The position numbers and the translations under genes are program-made. From contig NC_087065.1 in NCBI RefSeq assembly GCF_963678635.1, forward strand, positions 78,439,396 through 78,503,395: a stretch of DNA of 64,000 nt. The letters are read 5' to 3'. Source of the stretch: Symsagittifera roscoffensis. Lineage: Eukaryota > Xenacoelomorpha > Acoela > Convolutidae. Each line of letters opens with the position of its first letter. Positions within the stretch are counted from its first letter, which is position 1. The notes beneath the pieces are model-generated. The model was given only the letters and a program-made list of their open reading frames with translations, had not been told where the DNA came from and did not search any database. This document shows positions 46,330 to 56,666 of this stretch, one piece after another.

Positions 46330-48280
46330 CAAAGAAAAAAATGGCTTTGAAAGTCTTTGATTTTTTTACCTCACTCATTTTGAAAACTGGATCAATGGGT
46401 AGTTTTTATTCCGCTGGAAAGTCTGAAAACCAAACGAGAAGTCGTCGCTTTTTTGCGCCATTTGGTTCAGAAAAAAAAACAAAAATCAAAACTTCCTACA
46501 TATTTTTTCAGTTCCTTTCTTGACACTTTAAATATGTATATCAAGAACAAAATTGTTAAAAATGAGAATATAATATGAATGACATCTGTTTTAGAGAGAA
46601 GTTACTCAATTAAAAAAAAACTGATTCAGACTGAGAATTCTAATTCACTTTTATAATTGAAAATAACATTTGTTTTCTTGATTCAACAGAAAGTATATTT
46701 TTGGTACTGCAAATTACATTTTGCTTCCATGTAGCAATTGATCTTGGAGTGAGTTTAAGAAAACAAAACTCAAACCGCGGGAAAACTTTTTTGAGCCTTA
46801 ACTGGTTTGACCTTTTTCTTAAATTAAATCAATAAAATTTATGTGAATTTATTGATGAATCAAAAGCCAAAATACACAAAAAGACCATCAAATGTGAATT
46901 TTTTAAAAACATCCTTCGAAACGTAGCCAATAGACTTTTGGAAAAAAATAGCTATTGCAAGTAAACAAAAAAGACTTATTTTTTTAGACGAATCACAGTT
47001 TCCGAACTTCAAAAAACGAATGGACTTAAAGCAAATTGAACTTCAGGAAATACTTATGATTGGTAATTTTCTGACAAAAGTAACCCAATGTGAGAAAACT
47101 GAACCACTAGAAAATTTTTTATTTTGATGGGAAATCTGATAATTAAACTCCTTTTCGAAATTAGCAATCAGTCGCTTTTTTGTAAATTTTTCCTTCTTGC
47201 TGTTTTACAGTTGATTTTGCTGTCACTTTACCAAAAAAATGAATTTATAAAGAAAAAAGAAGTTGAACCGCAAAAATTCAAAGTGCAGCCTTAACAAAAT
47301 TTAAGACTTTTGTTCTTGACAAAAAACGAAAAAAGCATCAGAAAATATATTTATATAACATCGACTCTGAAACATTTTTTAATCAGAACAAAAACAACTT
47401 AAACAAGAATGTTCACTTTGTTCAAGGATACTAAAATTGGAAATAGCCATGAAACAGTTAGGAAACAGTCATGAACGCTAGGAAACATAAAAAACTGGCT
47501 CATTCTGAAAAAAAATTACCTTTTGTACTTCAAATTTATGATTGACACTTTTTTGATAAAAAAAACCTACTTAAGAAAACTGGATCAATGGGTAAGTTTT
47601 AATTTAACTAGCAAAACTCATTTTTAAATTCCATTTTTGAAATTATAAGTTGATTACCTTTTTTGACCTCTACAATTTTTTTTGCTTGATTGAGGAATTT
47701 GCCATACTTTGAACAATGGAAGGGAACTGAACTTAAAATACAGTGACGAAGCGAAGTTTCGCTTCAATTGCGACATGAACCAACTTTTTTTGAAAATACA
47801 AAACATTCAACCTCAAAAAAACAGTCGAGAAAAGCACAACTGCTAGTATTGGACAAGTTTTTATTAAACTCCGAGCGTTCACTAAATCAACGGTACGTGG
47901 TTAGACCCTAATTGACTCGAAAAAAAAAATTGCCACCAGAATTCTCAGAAAAACAAAACAGGCCAGAAACAGAATTAAATAAATCTTTGGTATTGTCTGA
48001 GCGTTCATTAGGCCAGCAACTTGGGCTTAGACGCTATTTGATCCGAACACAAAAAATTCCAAAAATCATTAAATATCAACTTGTCAGAAAAACTTTTGAA
48101 AATACAAAAGTTTCAATCTCAAAACAACTTTTTTTTGAAAATGTGAAAATTTAATCTCAAGACTTTAAAGCAGAAGCCACAGCCACTAGCCATAAACAAG
48201 CTTCTAGTTTTGTTTTGAGCGTTCGCTAAGCCGACAACATGTGGAAAGACGCCAATTGATCCGAAACAAAAACTGGGAAA
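46330..48280. repeat. Block of diverged tandem repeats, no gene
   Basis: Motifs of the type TGAGAAAACTGGATCAATGGGTA followed by GGGAAATCTGA recur near 44510, 46380, 47090 and 47575. A second motif, GAGCGTTC.CTAA...CAAC.TG..G.TTAGACGC.AATTGATCCGAA, recurs near 47873, 48000 and 48218. The copies are old and no transposon protein or terminal repeat was found. Confidence 0.5.
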
Positions 48281-50244
48281 GGAAAATGTTGTCAGACATT
48301 GTAGACACTGAAAAACCAAGGTCCGGTTGGGTCTGGAAACCCTGACCATAAGATAGAAGGCAACCACATTTCCTCCGGGCCAAGATAGAGAAGGCCTTGC
48401 AAATGCTATGACTCGATATCAAAGCAACATCAAGTTCAGTTACGAATGTGTAAGACCAGTTGTTTACGGAGGAAACAAATCTAGTTCCCGATTACAAAAC
48501 TGTTGCTGTTGCAATTGTACAGATTTCATCAAACCGCGAAAAACTAAAATTGATCCCCAGCAGAGTTTTAAGACTTTGAGACTCTTAATTTAAAAGTAAC
48601 ATAGGCGCTTGCAACACAAGTACAATAATTACTTAAAAAATCCTCAGTTGCAATAGTTTTACCAACTGACGAAATAAAATTTTTTCTTCCAATTTTTTCT
48701 CTTTTTGATTTTTACAGGGTTGTAACAACTTCAGATTGTTATTAAAATTGAATGATAGTTAGTCCAAAATTTCAGAGAGCTATTCAGAGCTAAAACTTGA
48801 AATTATTAAAATTTTATCATTTCTAAAAGCTTTGAAAACAGTTTCATTAACAATCCGATGAGTTAGACTGTTTCGTTTGCCCATTTTAACCAGCTTTAAA
48901 AAATAATTAATCATAACTCTACTTTCTAGACCAAACGCAGAAAAAATAACTCTAACATTTCATTCTCTTTTTATTTTTGTTGGTTTCAATCTTGAAGTTT
49001 CCACACATATCTCTGGTCTGCAAAAAGGTAGGAATCTCTCATAGGCAGAAAACCGAATGAGTGAAAGAAAATCAGCCAATTAGATTTCAGTATTCCGAGA
49101 TTTGGAACGAAAGCCTGAAAATCTTAAAGAAAGTATACATTTCCACGGACATACTTTTAATTTAGCTGAACAAAAAAACGGCAAAAATTGACAATGACCG
49201 CCGGCAAGTTGAAACAAATTTTATATTTCAAGGGTTTCATTGTTTGTTTTTGGTCTATGAGTTCTTTTTTAGTGAAAATCGAAGTAAATTTTGTCCAAAA
49301 TGGACATTGAAAACAAGCGTTTTAGAGAGAAAAATAATCGATAAATATTGCGATTAATTTTATCCAGCAGTGTATTGGCATGGTCCGTTGAATCCTAAAA
49401 CTAGGATTATAATCATTTCTTATTCATGAAACCTCACTGCGGGTAGTTGTATTGGATTAGTGATTACGCCCCTAGGTTTGTTCATACTCATTATTTAAAT
49501 AATTATGTTATGGCAACTCTTTTTTGCGTTTTTGCCATGCCAACTTATTTTTGCGTCCCAGTATATAATAGAACAAAAAGTAATACAACTAGAAAAACTA
49601 AAAACAAAAAATGAGATAAAGTCTTCTTGAAAAGACAAAACAAATTTTATGCTTGTTGTTGCCTCTAGGTAGTGATACACCTAGTTTTTATCTGAGAAAT
49701 TTACAAAAAGTTTGAGAAATTGAAAAACAGCTAAAAGCTCATTTTTCAAATCTTTTGTAGATGAATTTATAACAGTTTTTGCAAAATTTTCTAAACCTAG
49801 CGAGAGAACGTGAAGTGAAGTTGCATCTCAAAAAATTAAATGACATTTTTCAGTACTTACTGTTTTTTTTCAGTTTTTTTCCGAATTAAAAATATACGAA
49901 TTTTTGTTCCTTTGATGAAAAGACTCACTGTCTGTCAGATTTCAATTTTTTCTGTTTGACCCTTTGCTGCCGGTCACTGTGATATTTTAGCTCGAATTTG
50001 ACTCTATTGAGATTCGAAACAGTCATTGAAAGCGAGCTTTTCAAAGAAGAAAAACCAGAATTTGCAAATTTTGCAGCCACAATTGTATTTATGGGTTTCT
50101 CCTTACTTCGATAATTTAACCAGATACCAGGATCTTAGATAGGACCACTCTGCTTATTGATTTCTGTGAATTAGACTGAGTTAGGACCGATGGGTATAAC
50201 TCATAGAGTAATTTCGGATAGGGTACACCGTCTGCTCGTCACGC
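48281..50244. other. No gene recognised
   Basis: AT-rich sequence with only short chance frames. I see no exon-like conservation, RNA gene or terminal repeat. Confidence 0.45.
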
Positions 50245-50610
50245 TATCTTATTTTCGGCCGGATAGATTCGTGCAACTTCTTAGTCTAGTACCGATCCTA
50301 ATCTTACTCTTATACTGTCTAGTCTCAGGTTGTTTAACTAGTCTCTGCTAGGCTCAATAGATCTAGGGTATACTGGTTTATTGCGGCTGCTGAAGTACTC
50401 GGGAGAGTTCAACTAATTTCTAAGTTAAATTCAAATCTCTCTGGTGCTGAAATTACAAGTAATTTCAGCACTTACAAATAAGTGGATTGTTAGTTAGATG
50501 GATCATGATTGGTTAATATTAAATACTTTACATTGGTAAAATATCTAATTTATCCAATCATAAAATGTAGTTTAGATCAGGTTCCACCCATCCGGGTTTT
50601 ACAGAGTTTT
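50245..50610 (-). repeat. LTR-like repeat, copy 2 (candidate 3' LTR)
   Basis: Matches 8686-9020. On the minus strand an AATAAA (complement at 50377-50382) lies about 70 bases past a strong hairpin, as expected for the polyadenylation part of an LTR, and a purine-rich GGATGGGTGGA precedes the repeat like a polypurine tract. Exact ends cannot be fixed without the 5' partner. Confidence 0.45.
50453..50480. other. Conserved hairpin in the LTR-like repeat
   Basis: GTGCTGAAATTAC and its exact complement GTAATTTCAGCAC are separated by two bases. The equivalent hairpin at 8862-8887 differs by a T:A to C:G exchange inside the stem, so pairing is kept. Confidence 0.75.
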
Positions 50611-50638
50611 TTAGAATAGTCTTTCTGCAATTCAAAAG

Positions 50639-51115
50639 ATGGATGATGGACGTTGGTATTTGGCGAACATCTTATTTCTTCTGGGTTTTCTTATTAGAGA
50701 AGTCCCAGATTCAATCGTTGTGTCTTCTCAAGACAACGACTGGGTTTTCGCAACAAACTCAAATCTGATTTCAGAATGGTTGGCTATGTCAGGTTTTTCT
50801 GTTTCATTGGTGAGAACTTCTTTGTGTTTGACCTTGTCTGGGAATGGCGTGGAGATTGTGCGTGGAGGGGATGCCTGGTTAATCGGATCTGTACGTATAC
50901 TTGAACATCGAGGTGGTCATTGGTCTAGTTCAATGAAGTCCTTTTCTGCGAAGTCAAGTCGTACTCTAAATCCTTTGAGTTGTGATTGTGGGCGGCATAT
51001 TGATTGTAGTTGGCCATTCTTTCTCGAGTGTAGTAGGGTCGTTTTGTCTTTGGATGTTCGTCCTTGGTGTTGTATTCTGATCTATGTATTGCATAATGTA
51101 ATTTACATTTTATAA
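50639..51115 (+). CDS. Hypothetical ORF, 158 aa, uncertain
   Basis: Open plus-strand frame from ATG 50639 to a stop at 51113-51115, starting shortly after the LTR-like repeat. It contains a hydrophobic N-terminal stretch (LANILFLLGFLI) and a hydrophobic C-terminus, and several Cys near the end. I recognise no domain. It is antisense to the gypsy element, in the interval between ORF4 and the candidate LTR, and parts of the minus strand are also open. It may be a chance frame in a stretch less AT-rich than its surroundings. Confidence 0.2.
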   Translation: MDDGRWYLANILFLLGFLIREVPDSIVVSSQDNDWVFATNSNLISEWLAMSGFSVSLVRTSLCLTLSGNGVEIVRGGDAWLIGSVRILEHRGGHWSSSMKSFSAKSSRTLNPLSCDCGRHIDCSWPFFLECSRVVLSLDVRPWCCILIYVLHNVIYIL

Positions 51116-52167
51116 AACTTTTATTAGTTTAATATTTTTTAATTATGATTTTAGTTAGTTGTTTTCACAAAAGCTTTTTGTTTTAGTTCAGTTATTTTGA
51201 AGAGTTACTCACCCTTGAGTAGCTCTTATTAAAAATAGGAGTATGGTCACAAAGCGTGGATGTAGCGCGGTGGGTTAGGCCGGCTATAGAGCATGCTCAG
51301 GACGTCCTTCCTGGTGGGTTAGGCCAGGAGTGGGAGTATGATTGCATGCGGTTTTTGTGAGAGGTCCTGTTATGTGACAACGTTTTATGTTGGGTTTGTT
51401 GTGGTTTTTCTTATGTTTTGTTGGTTGTGTCCTTTTTTTAAAAATCAAATTGTTTGTGGTATGGGTTTGTCTTTCGACTTTTTTGTGTTTTATTATTTCT
51501 TTCTTAGACTTTATAATAGTCTTCAAAAGAATAAATTATCCAGTTTTAAACTGGGTTAATCCGGTTTGGGTACCGTTGGTTTCCTTTTCTTAGTCATGCT
51601 GTTATGCTATGTGTTGTGGTGTTTAGTAAGCTGCATTGGTTAGTTTTGTTTAGTATATAATTCCTTTCCAACCGGGTTAAAGGAAAGTTTGAAACGTGTT
51701 ATCTTGTGTTAGAGTTATCGAGTGTGAAAGCTTGAAACTGAAATTCATTATTTTAAACAATTCTTCGTGGGCGAGCTGTGCGAGTTTGGATAGAATTCTT
51801 GTGCGAGTGAATGAAAATAGCAAAAGGTTAGTACTGTATTTGCTTCTTATTAATTTACTACATAGAATTTTAATTTTACTGCTAGTTGTTGGGGAAAATT
51901 AAGTTACAAATTTTCATCATTATTAGATTTACTGCTTGTGGGGGAAAAATTTATAAATTAATTTACTGCATTGGTATTATATTTATTTAATTGTTGGTGC
52001 AAAAATTTAATAGGATTTTAAACAGTTTTGAAGAAGTTTGCTATTTTTTATTTTTCTTTTGTGAATTTTTCAGATGATCGTTGGATGAAGGCTAAAATTC
52101 TAAAGAAAACATGGATAAAGAATGGTGAGTTTCTAATATTTAAATTAGTTAGTAATATGTATAATTC
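51116..52167. other. 3' non-coding region of the gypsy element
   Basis: Between ORF4 and the ORF at 50639. No convincing frame on either strand. On the minus strand a pyrimidine-rich run ending in TTTCTTTAG lies near 52100, which could act as a splice acceptor. Confidence 0.4.
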
Positions 52168-52178
52168 ATACTTACCTG
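52168..52178 (-). promoter_or_regulatory. Consensus 5' splice site directly after ORF4 stop
   Basis: The minus strand reads CAG|GTAAGTAT immediately after the ORF4 TAA (complement at 52179-52181). This is a perfect metazoan donor sequence. Whether it is used is not known. Confidence 0.45.
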
Positions 52179-53987
52179 TTAGTCGTCGGGGAAGAAACCG
52201 TGGGGGAAGATGTCGTGGATGAGATCTGAAGTTGTTAGTAATTTGGCTAAGATGCGGATGATATTTTTAGTTTGAAGCAGTGGCCAAAGCAATTGAAGTG
52301 CCTTAATGGTGGTTAGTTCTTCAATGCCAACTGCAAATTCATAAGGTGTGTTTTGGATTAGATTATATAATTTGTGGTTGAATTTAGTGTTATGGATGAA
52401 TTCTAAAATGGGGATTTCTATAGGTTGTACAAACTCGTGTGGGATGAGGAAGGGTCGGGATTCTTCTGCGTTGAAGGTCTTGGTGATGGGACAAAAGATA
52501 TACATTTGGGTTATGGGATCATAATTTCGAAGAATACCATGAAGGTTAGTATCTTTAATGCAATATGTGAAGTTAAGAAAGAATGGTGAGGTGTATTTGG
52601 AATTGATGAATTGAAAACGATGGTGTGGTTGTCTGGAGGGAGTGTGTAGGTCAAAGTGACTTTGGATGAAACGATAATAAGTATATGTGTGTGTTTGTTT
52701 AGTGCGCAACATAATATCGTGTGAGCAGTGCAAATCTCTTTCATGTGGTGCAAGGAAATGAAAGGTTAGTGAAAATATTTGCAAGCGTTCTTTAAAACTT
52801 TCGTAGGCTTGCGTGTCTGTTAGTGCTTCTGAAATAATGTGGTCAAACTTGCGATCGAAGATATTTAGTGTAAATACATATGGTGTTTTAATGAAAAATT
52901 TCTCGGTGATTTGTGGGTTAGCGAAGCGATCGTCGTCTAAGAATTGATCTTGGTTAGTTCTGATGATGTTATGATCGTAATATTCTAGTGTATATTCATT
53001 AGCTCGGGGTGCAGTGTGTGTTTTTAGTGATTTTTTATATCCAATGTAAGTAAATTGTCTAGGTGTTAGTGTTGTAGTGAGTCGATATAGCATGTCCTTA
53101 TTTCGTTCTATATCGATATGAGTGTTAGATAAAGGTAAGCAAAGGGGATTTGTAAAATGATAATATGAGGTCCAAGGAAGGGTAGGCATTAAAACGTATT
53201 CGTCTACAAAGTTACGTGTCTCGTTAGTGTCATGAGGGGTGTTTAAGGTGTATTGTGGAAATGAGGGTAAGGTGATAGCTAAAAATTCTTTTGTGTTAGT
53301 GTGTTGTGGATGGTTGATATATTCACGGGCTGTTCCTGGTTTCGCTGGGAAAGGATGGTTGGGGAACTTCCTTTTAAAAGTGCGGTAAGCTCTATTAGTG
53401 CTGAGTGAAGATTCAGTAGTTGTGGATGATGGTGCTAATGATTCAGTATAAATTGAAGAGGGTGTAGGGGTGGGAGGGTTGGATGAATCTATTGTGGATG
53501 AGATTTGGTTTATGGTTGGGGTGTCAAGGTGATAGGGTTGTTGTTGTAGGGTAATGAAATTATCTAGTTCTGGGGAGATTCGGGGGGTGTCTGGAGAATG
53601 AGATGATTGGTCTGAGTGAAGTGAGGAGTAGGTTGGAGTGACTTGGGAAGCATAAGAGGGTGTAGAATTGGTTGGGTCAGGGTTATTTGGTAGTATGGGT
53701 TGAAAAGGGGGTTGGGAAAAATTTAAGGAATTGGTGTGAAAATTATTTGATGGAGATGGTTCAGAGTCGGCAAATTCATCGGGGGTTTCAATATTCGGGT
53801 TATTGAATTGTGAGATGGAGTATAAAACTGAGATGTGTGAATTAGTATCGGAATTCATGCCGGATGTTACATTACTGGATGGGAAATCGGGTGGCGGAAA
53901 AGCAAAAAGTGGTATTATTGGGATTGGAGTGGTGAGGTTGGTTGGGTGGGAATTTGATCGGTGTAGGGATCCAAGTTGTCGGCTCAT
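52179..53987 (-). CDS. ORF4, 602-aa accessory protein of unknown function in a gypsy element
   Basis: Intact frame from ATG (53985-53987) to TAA. I do not recognise the family. Residues 1-200 are rich in Ser, Pro, Thr and Asn and look disordered. Residues 200-602 form a folded-looking domain with many aromatic and His residues, no Cys pattern typical of a zinc finger, and no signal peptide or membrane helix. Landmarks are HTAPRANEYTLEYYDH (324-339), EKFFIKTPYVF (362-372), KFDHII..ALT (380-390) and HKLYNLIQ (538-545). The same landmarks occur in the diverged remnants at 9363-10624 and 18395-19506, so the protein was under selection. The start codon lies within a frame that continues the env tail, and this overlap is also conserved. 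A strong splice donor follows the stop. It could be a particle, nucleic-acid-binding or host-counteracting protein; the sequence does not say which. Confidence 0.8.
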   Translation of the reverse strand: MSRQLGSLHRSNSHPTNLTTPIPIIPLFAFPPPDFPSSNVTSGMNSDTNSHISVLYSISQFNNPNIETPDEFADSEPSPSNNFHTNSLNFSQPPFQPILPNNPDPTNSTPSYASQVTPTYSSLHSDQSSHSPDTPRISPELDNFITLQQQPYHLDTPTINQISSTIDSSNPPTPTPSSIYTESLAPSSTTTESSLSTNRAYRTFKRKFPNHPFPAKPGTAREYINHPQHTNTKEFLAITLPSFPQYTLNTPHDTNETRNFVDEYVLMPTLPWTSYYHFTNPLCLPLSNTHIDIERNKDMLYRLTTTLTPRQFTYIGYKKSLKTHTAPRANEYTLEYYDHNIIRTNQDQFLDDDRFANPQITEKFFIKTPYVFTLNIFDRKFDHIISEALTDTQAYESFKERLQIFSLTFHFLAPHERDLHCSHDIMLRTKQTHTYTYYRFIQSHFDLHTPSRQPHHRFQFINSKYTSPFFLNFTYCIKDTNLHGILRNYDPITQMYIFCPITKTFNAEESRPFLIPHEFVQPIEIPILEFIHNTKFNHKLYNLIQNTPYEFAVGIEELTTIKALQLLWPLLQTKNIIRILAKLLTTSDLIHDIFPHGFFPDD

Positions 53988-53999
53988 CGTGGGCTAAAA

Positions 54000-55336
54000 A
54001 AATTATTATTTTGAGACTGAAAAGCGGTGGTATGGGGTTGTTCTATAATTTGTTCATAAGTATTTTCATCTTGTGAGTGGTGTGGCATTATATGTTGGAT
54101 GGGACTTTGTGATATGGTTGGTCTAAAATTATTATGTGTTATGGCTAAATTTCGAAAATTACGTGGGACTAGGGTATATATGATGTTCCTTCGTTTAGGG
54201 GATGACTTGTGGCGTATGGGTCGACTTTTATTTTTCCAGTGGTCATGTCGAATCCATTTTCGTATTCAACTAATATTTCAGAGTATTGTGTTTTGTGAAG
54301 TGGGTTTATGTATTTACATGCAAGTTCTGTTTCTTGATATATTTGAAAACGTGTTAAATTATTTTCTATATTATGAATGTTTCGAAAATTAGAACTTATT
54401 TTTCGTAATGGATTTACTTGTTCATATGGTATTGATTGTATAAAATATTTTTCGTGAAATTTTATCAAACGAGCGTGTATTTTTGCTACTTGAAATGTTG
54501 TACATGTGTCTTCGGGGAACCAAACAATTGTTGCTTGTGTTCTGGTTGTAGGGTCGCAATAACCTTGGTCGTTTTTACAAGGTAATCTAATTCCTTGATA
54601 AATCATTGTGTTGTCTGATGAATCTCGTGTGAGTTGTATTTTTTCGAGTTGTATTTTCCAATCGAAAAACATTATTTCTTGGTATCCTATATTTTTTTGT
54701 GTCTGCTTTGCAGTTTGATGGGTCATTTATACCAATGTGTGGTATCCAGTGTTTATCGTGCATGTCATAGGTTAATCGTCCGTGTGCGCCGTTGTATGGG
54801 TATTTTTCATCTAATTTTATATGTCCTTGATATCTTTCAAGTTCTGCTTGATGTACAGAATCTGAAAAAACTTGGAAATATACTAAATTTCTATCTGTGT
54901 TTTAATTTTTTGTGATGTTTAGTCGGAGTAACTCGTTTTTACAATCTTCGGGATTGAGATGTAAAAGTCGTTCTATATTACTCTGGTAGAATGATTCATG
55001 GTCAAGTCGGTTTTTATTTCCGTTTGAGACTTGTGAACAATGTACTTTCTTTTCAGAAAATGTTGCTGTGAATTTATATCCTATAACTGTAGTTGCTCGG
55101 GCTTTTGAATAAAGTGTTGCTATTACATTTGTAGTTTCTATGGCTTGGGGTTCTGTTTCGCACTGTGATACTTGATTTATTGCATACTTGTGTAGTGTTT
55201 TTTGTTCGTTTTCTTCACAATCGTAATGTGTTACTAATAAATCTTGGGGTCCTGTGCGGGGAGAAGGGTTTATGTTTTGATTTGAGATTACTAGAAAAAG
55301 GAGTTGGAGAAAAATTAATAATTTTAGAATATACAT
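54000..55336 (-). pseudogene. env-like glycoprotein gene, interrupted
   Basis: Candidate envelope gene of the element. The first frame (55336-54902) starts with a signal-peptide-like sequence (basic-poor, LLIFLQLLFLVIS) and then a Cys-bearing ectodomain with a YDC motif and a KVHCSQ motif. It ends at a TAA at 54902-54904. The same frame is open after that stop, then a shift in an A-rich run near 54690 moves it to the frame 54726-54169. That frame has more paired Cys (GYCDPTTR, EDTCTTF), then stops at 54169. A third frame continues to the ORF4 start and contains a YxxPhi-type motif (Tyr-Glu-Gln-Ile, 54047-54058) also found in copies A and B. No clear membrane anchor is left, and the gene is shorter than in copies A and B, so an internal segment seems deleted. 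Not functional as it stands. Confidence 0.7.
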
Positions 55337-55353
55337 GTGTATGATAATCCTGA

Positions 55354-56458
55354 CTATGGGTTATAAAATGTGATGTAACCAATTGTCTTTTTGGTATATC
55401 TGTCGTATTTATATATTACTTCAGTGGTTATAAATGGTGGTGGTAGTGATTGGGCTGTTATGTTTGGTGGGTTTAATGGGTAGGGATGTTGAGTAATGTT
55501 GTTTAATTTAACTGTGATTTCAAACTTTAATTGTAAACTGTTTTGTTGGAGTATTTGGATATTGTGATCACGGATATCGTCGTGAATGTCTTGTCGGTAT
55601 TGTAATCTATTAAGTGCCCAGTTGTGAAGGCGATTACTTTCTAGATGTTGTCCAAATAATGGTGGAGGGGCTGTAAATGTATTCCAATCTAGTCTTAAAG
55701 GGATATTTGTTGATGATTGGTCTCGATATCTGGCGTCGAGATTATTTGGAAAATTTAAGTTAAAAGGTGGTGGTGAAATCTGGCTTATTGATGGTGTTGA
55801 TGGTAGTGATAATGTTTCTGGTAGTGATGAGGATGTTGTTGTATCCGTAGAAATATCTATTGGATCATTGACTAAATTTAATTCACCTTGTGTAAATGAA
55901 TGTGTTGTCCAATATGGTAGTCGTGATGCCTGGTTTGGGGGGTTAAAGGGATTTTCACGTATTTGTTCAGATGTTGGTGTTGAACCTAAGTAATCTGATG
56001 GTAGGCTTGAGGTGCTACGTTGTGAAAGAAGCGTAGGGGGTTTCTGGTAATATACCAATGGGGTTTTCTGGAGTGTTTTGTGATGGGGATTGAGGTATGT
56101 CAAAATGAACTCGGGGAGTTTGAAAATTTCTGTTTCGTCGAGGATGTATAATTTGTCTATTTATTTCGACTGTATTTTGGTTTTGACTAGGATTTTTTAT
56201 TCTACTTAATTCTTGTGGTAGTGTTGGGTATAAGTTATATGTTGGTTCGCTTAGAGGTGCTTGTCGTTGAACTGGTTCTAGTGGTTCTGATAAACGAGCG
56301 TGTCGTTCTTCAAAAGTGTATGGGTTATCTTGAAAGGAAATTCGTGTAGATGTTTGAGGATTATGGGTAGTTGAAGGTGTTGTTGGGTTATCTTGGGATG
56401 ATGTCGGTGAAGTCTGACTTTGTGACTTTTGGGTAGCAATTTTTGATAGCTTTTTGGT
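55354..56458 (-). pseudogene. ORF3, Pro/Ser-rich accessory protein, frameshifted
   Basis: Two overlapping minus-strand frames. The upstream frame is open from 56458 to a TAG at 56015-56017 and has no ATG. The downstream frame runs from about 56103 (a TTG, not a true start) to the stop at 55354. Together they give about 350 codons rich in Pro, Ser, Asn and Gln, with a more regular C-terminal segment (NWALNRLQYRQDIHDDIRDH, then LKFEITVKLNNI). Similar sequence in copies A and B shows conservation. The lack of an ATG suggests translation from a spliced RNA or an extension from another ORF. Function unknown. It ends 17 bases before the env start. Confidence 0.55.
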
Positions 56459-56478
56459 CTATTCTTTTAGTGAAAAAG

Positions 56479-56655
56479 TTAATGTTTATTATAGTATTCT
56501 TCTAAGAAAAGAATTAGGAGGATTGTTGCTAGAGCGAATGTGATGATTGCTTTCTTTATACATTTGCATATGGTCAAAATGAGGGATGATAGAAATGTTA
56601 TGAAAATTACAAATAGTAGAAAAATATCAGTTCTACTGAAAATAGTTCGTATCAT
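56479..56655 (-). CDS. Small membrane ORF b, 58 aa
   Basis: ATG at 56653-56655, TAA at 56479-56481. The protein has two hydrophobic segments, IFLLFVIFITFLSSLILTI (residues 11-29) and AIITFALATILLILFL (36-51), joined by a short basic Cys-containing loop (CKCIKK), and ends in a charged EEYYNKH. This is the layout of a two-pass helical hairpin. The ORF begins 11 bases after ORF a. A recognisable relative at 22690-22879 starts at the same place and keeps KKAII.F, so it is unlikely to be chance. A viroporin-like role is conceivable but only inferred from size and topology. Confidence 0.6.
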   Translation of the reverse strand: MIRTIFSRTDIFLLFVIFITFLSSLILTICKCIKKAIITFALATILLILFLEEYYNKH

Positions 56656-56666
56656 TTAGACAAGTT

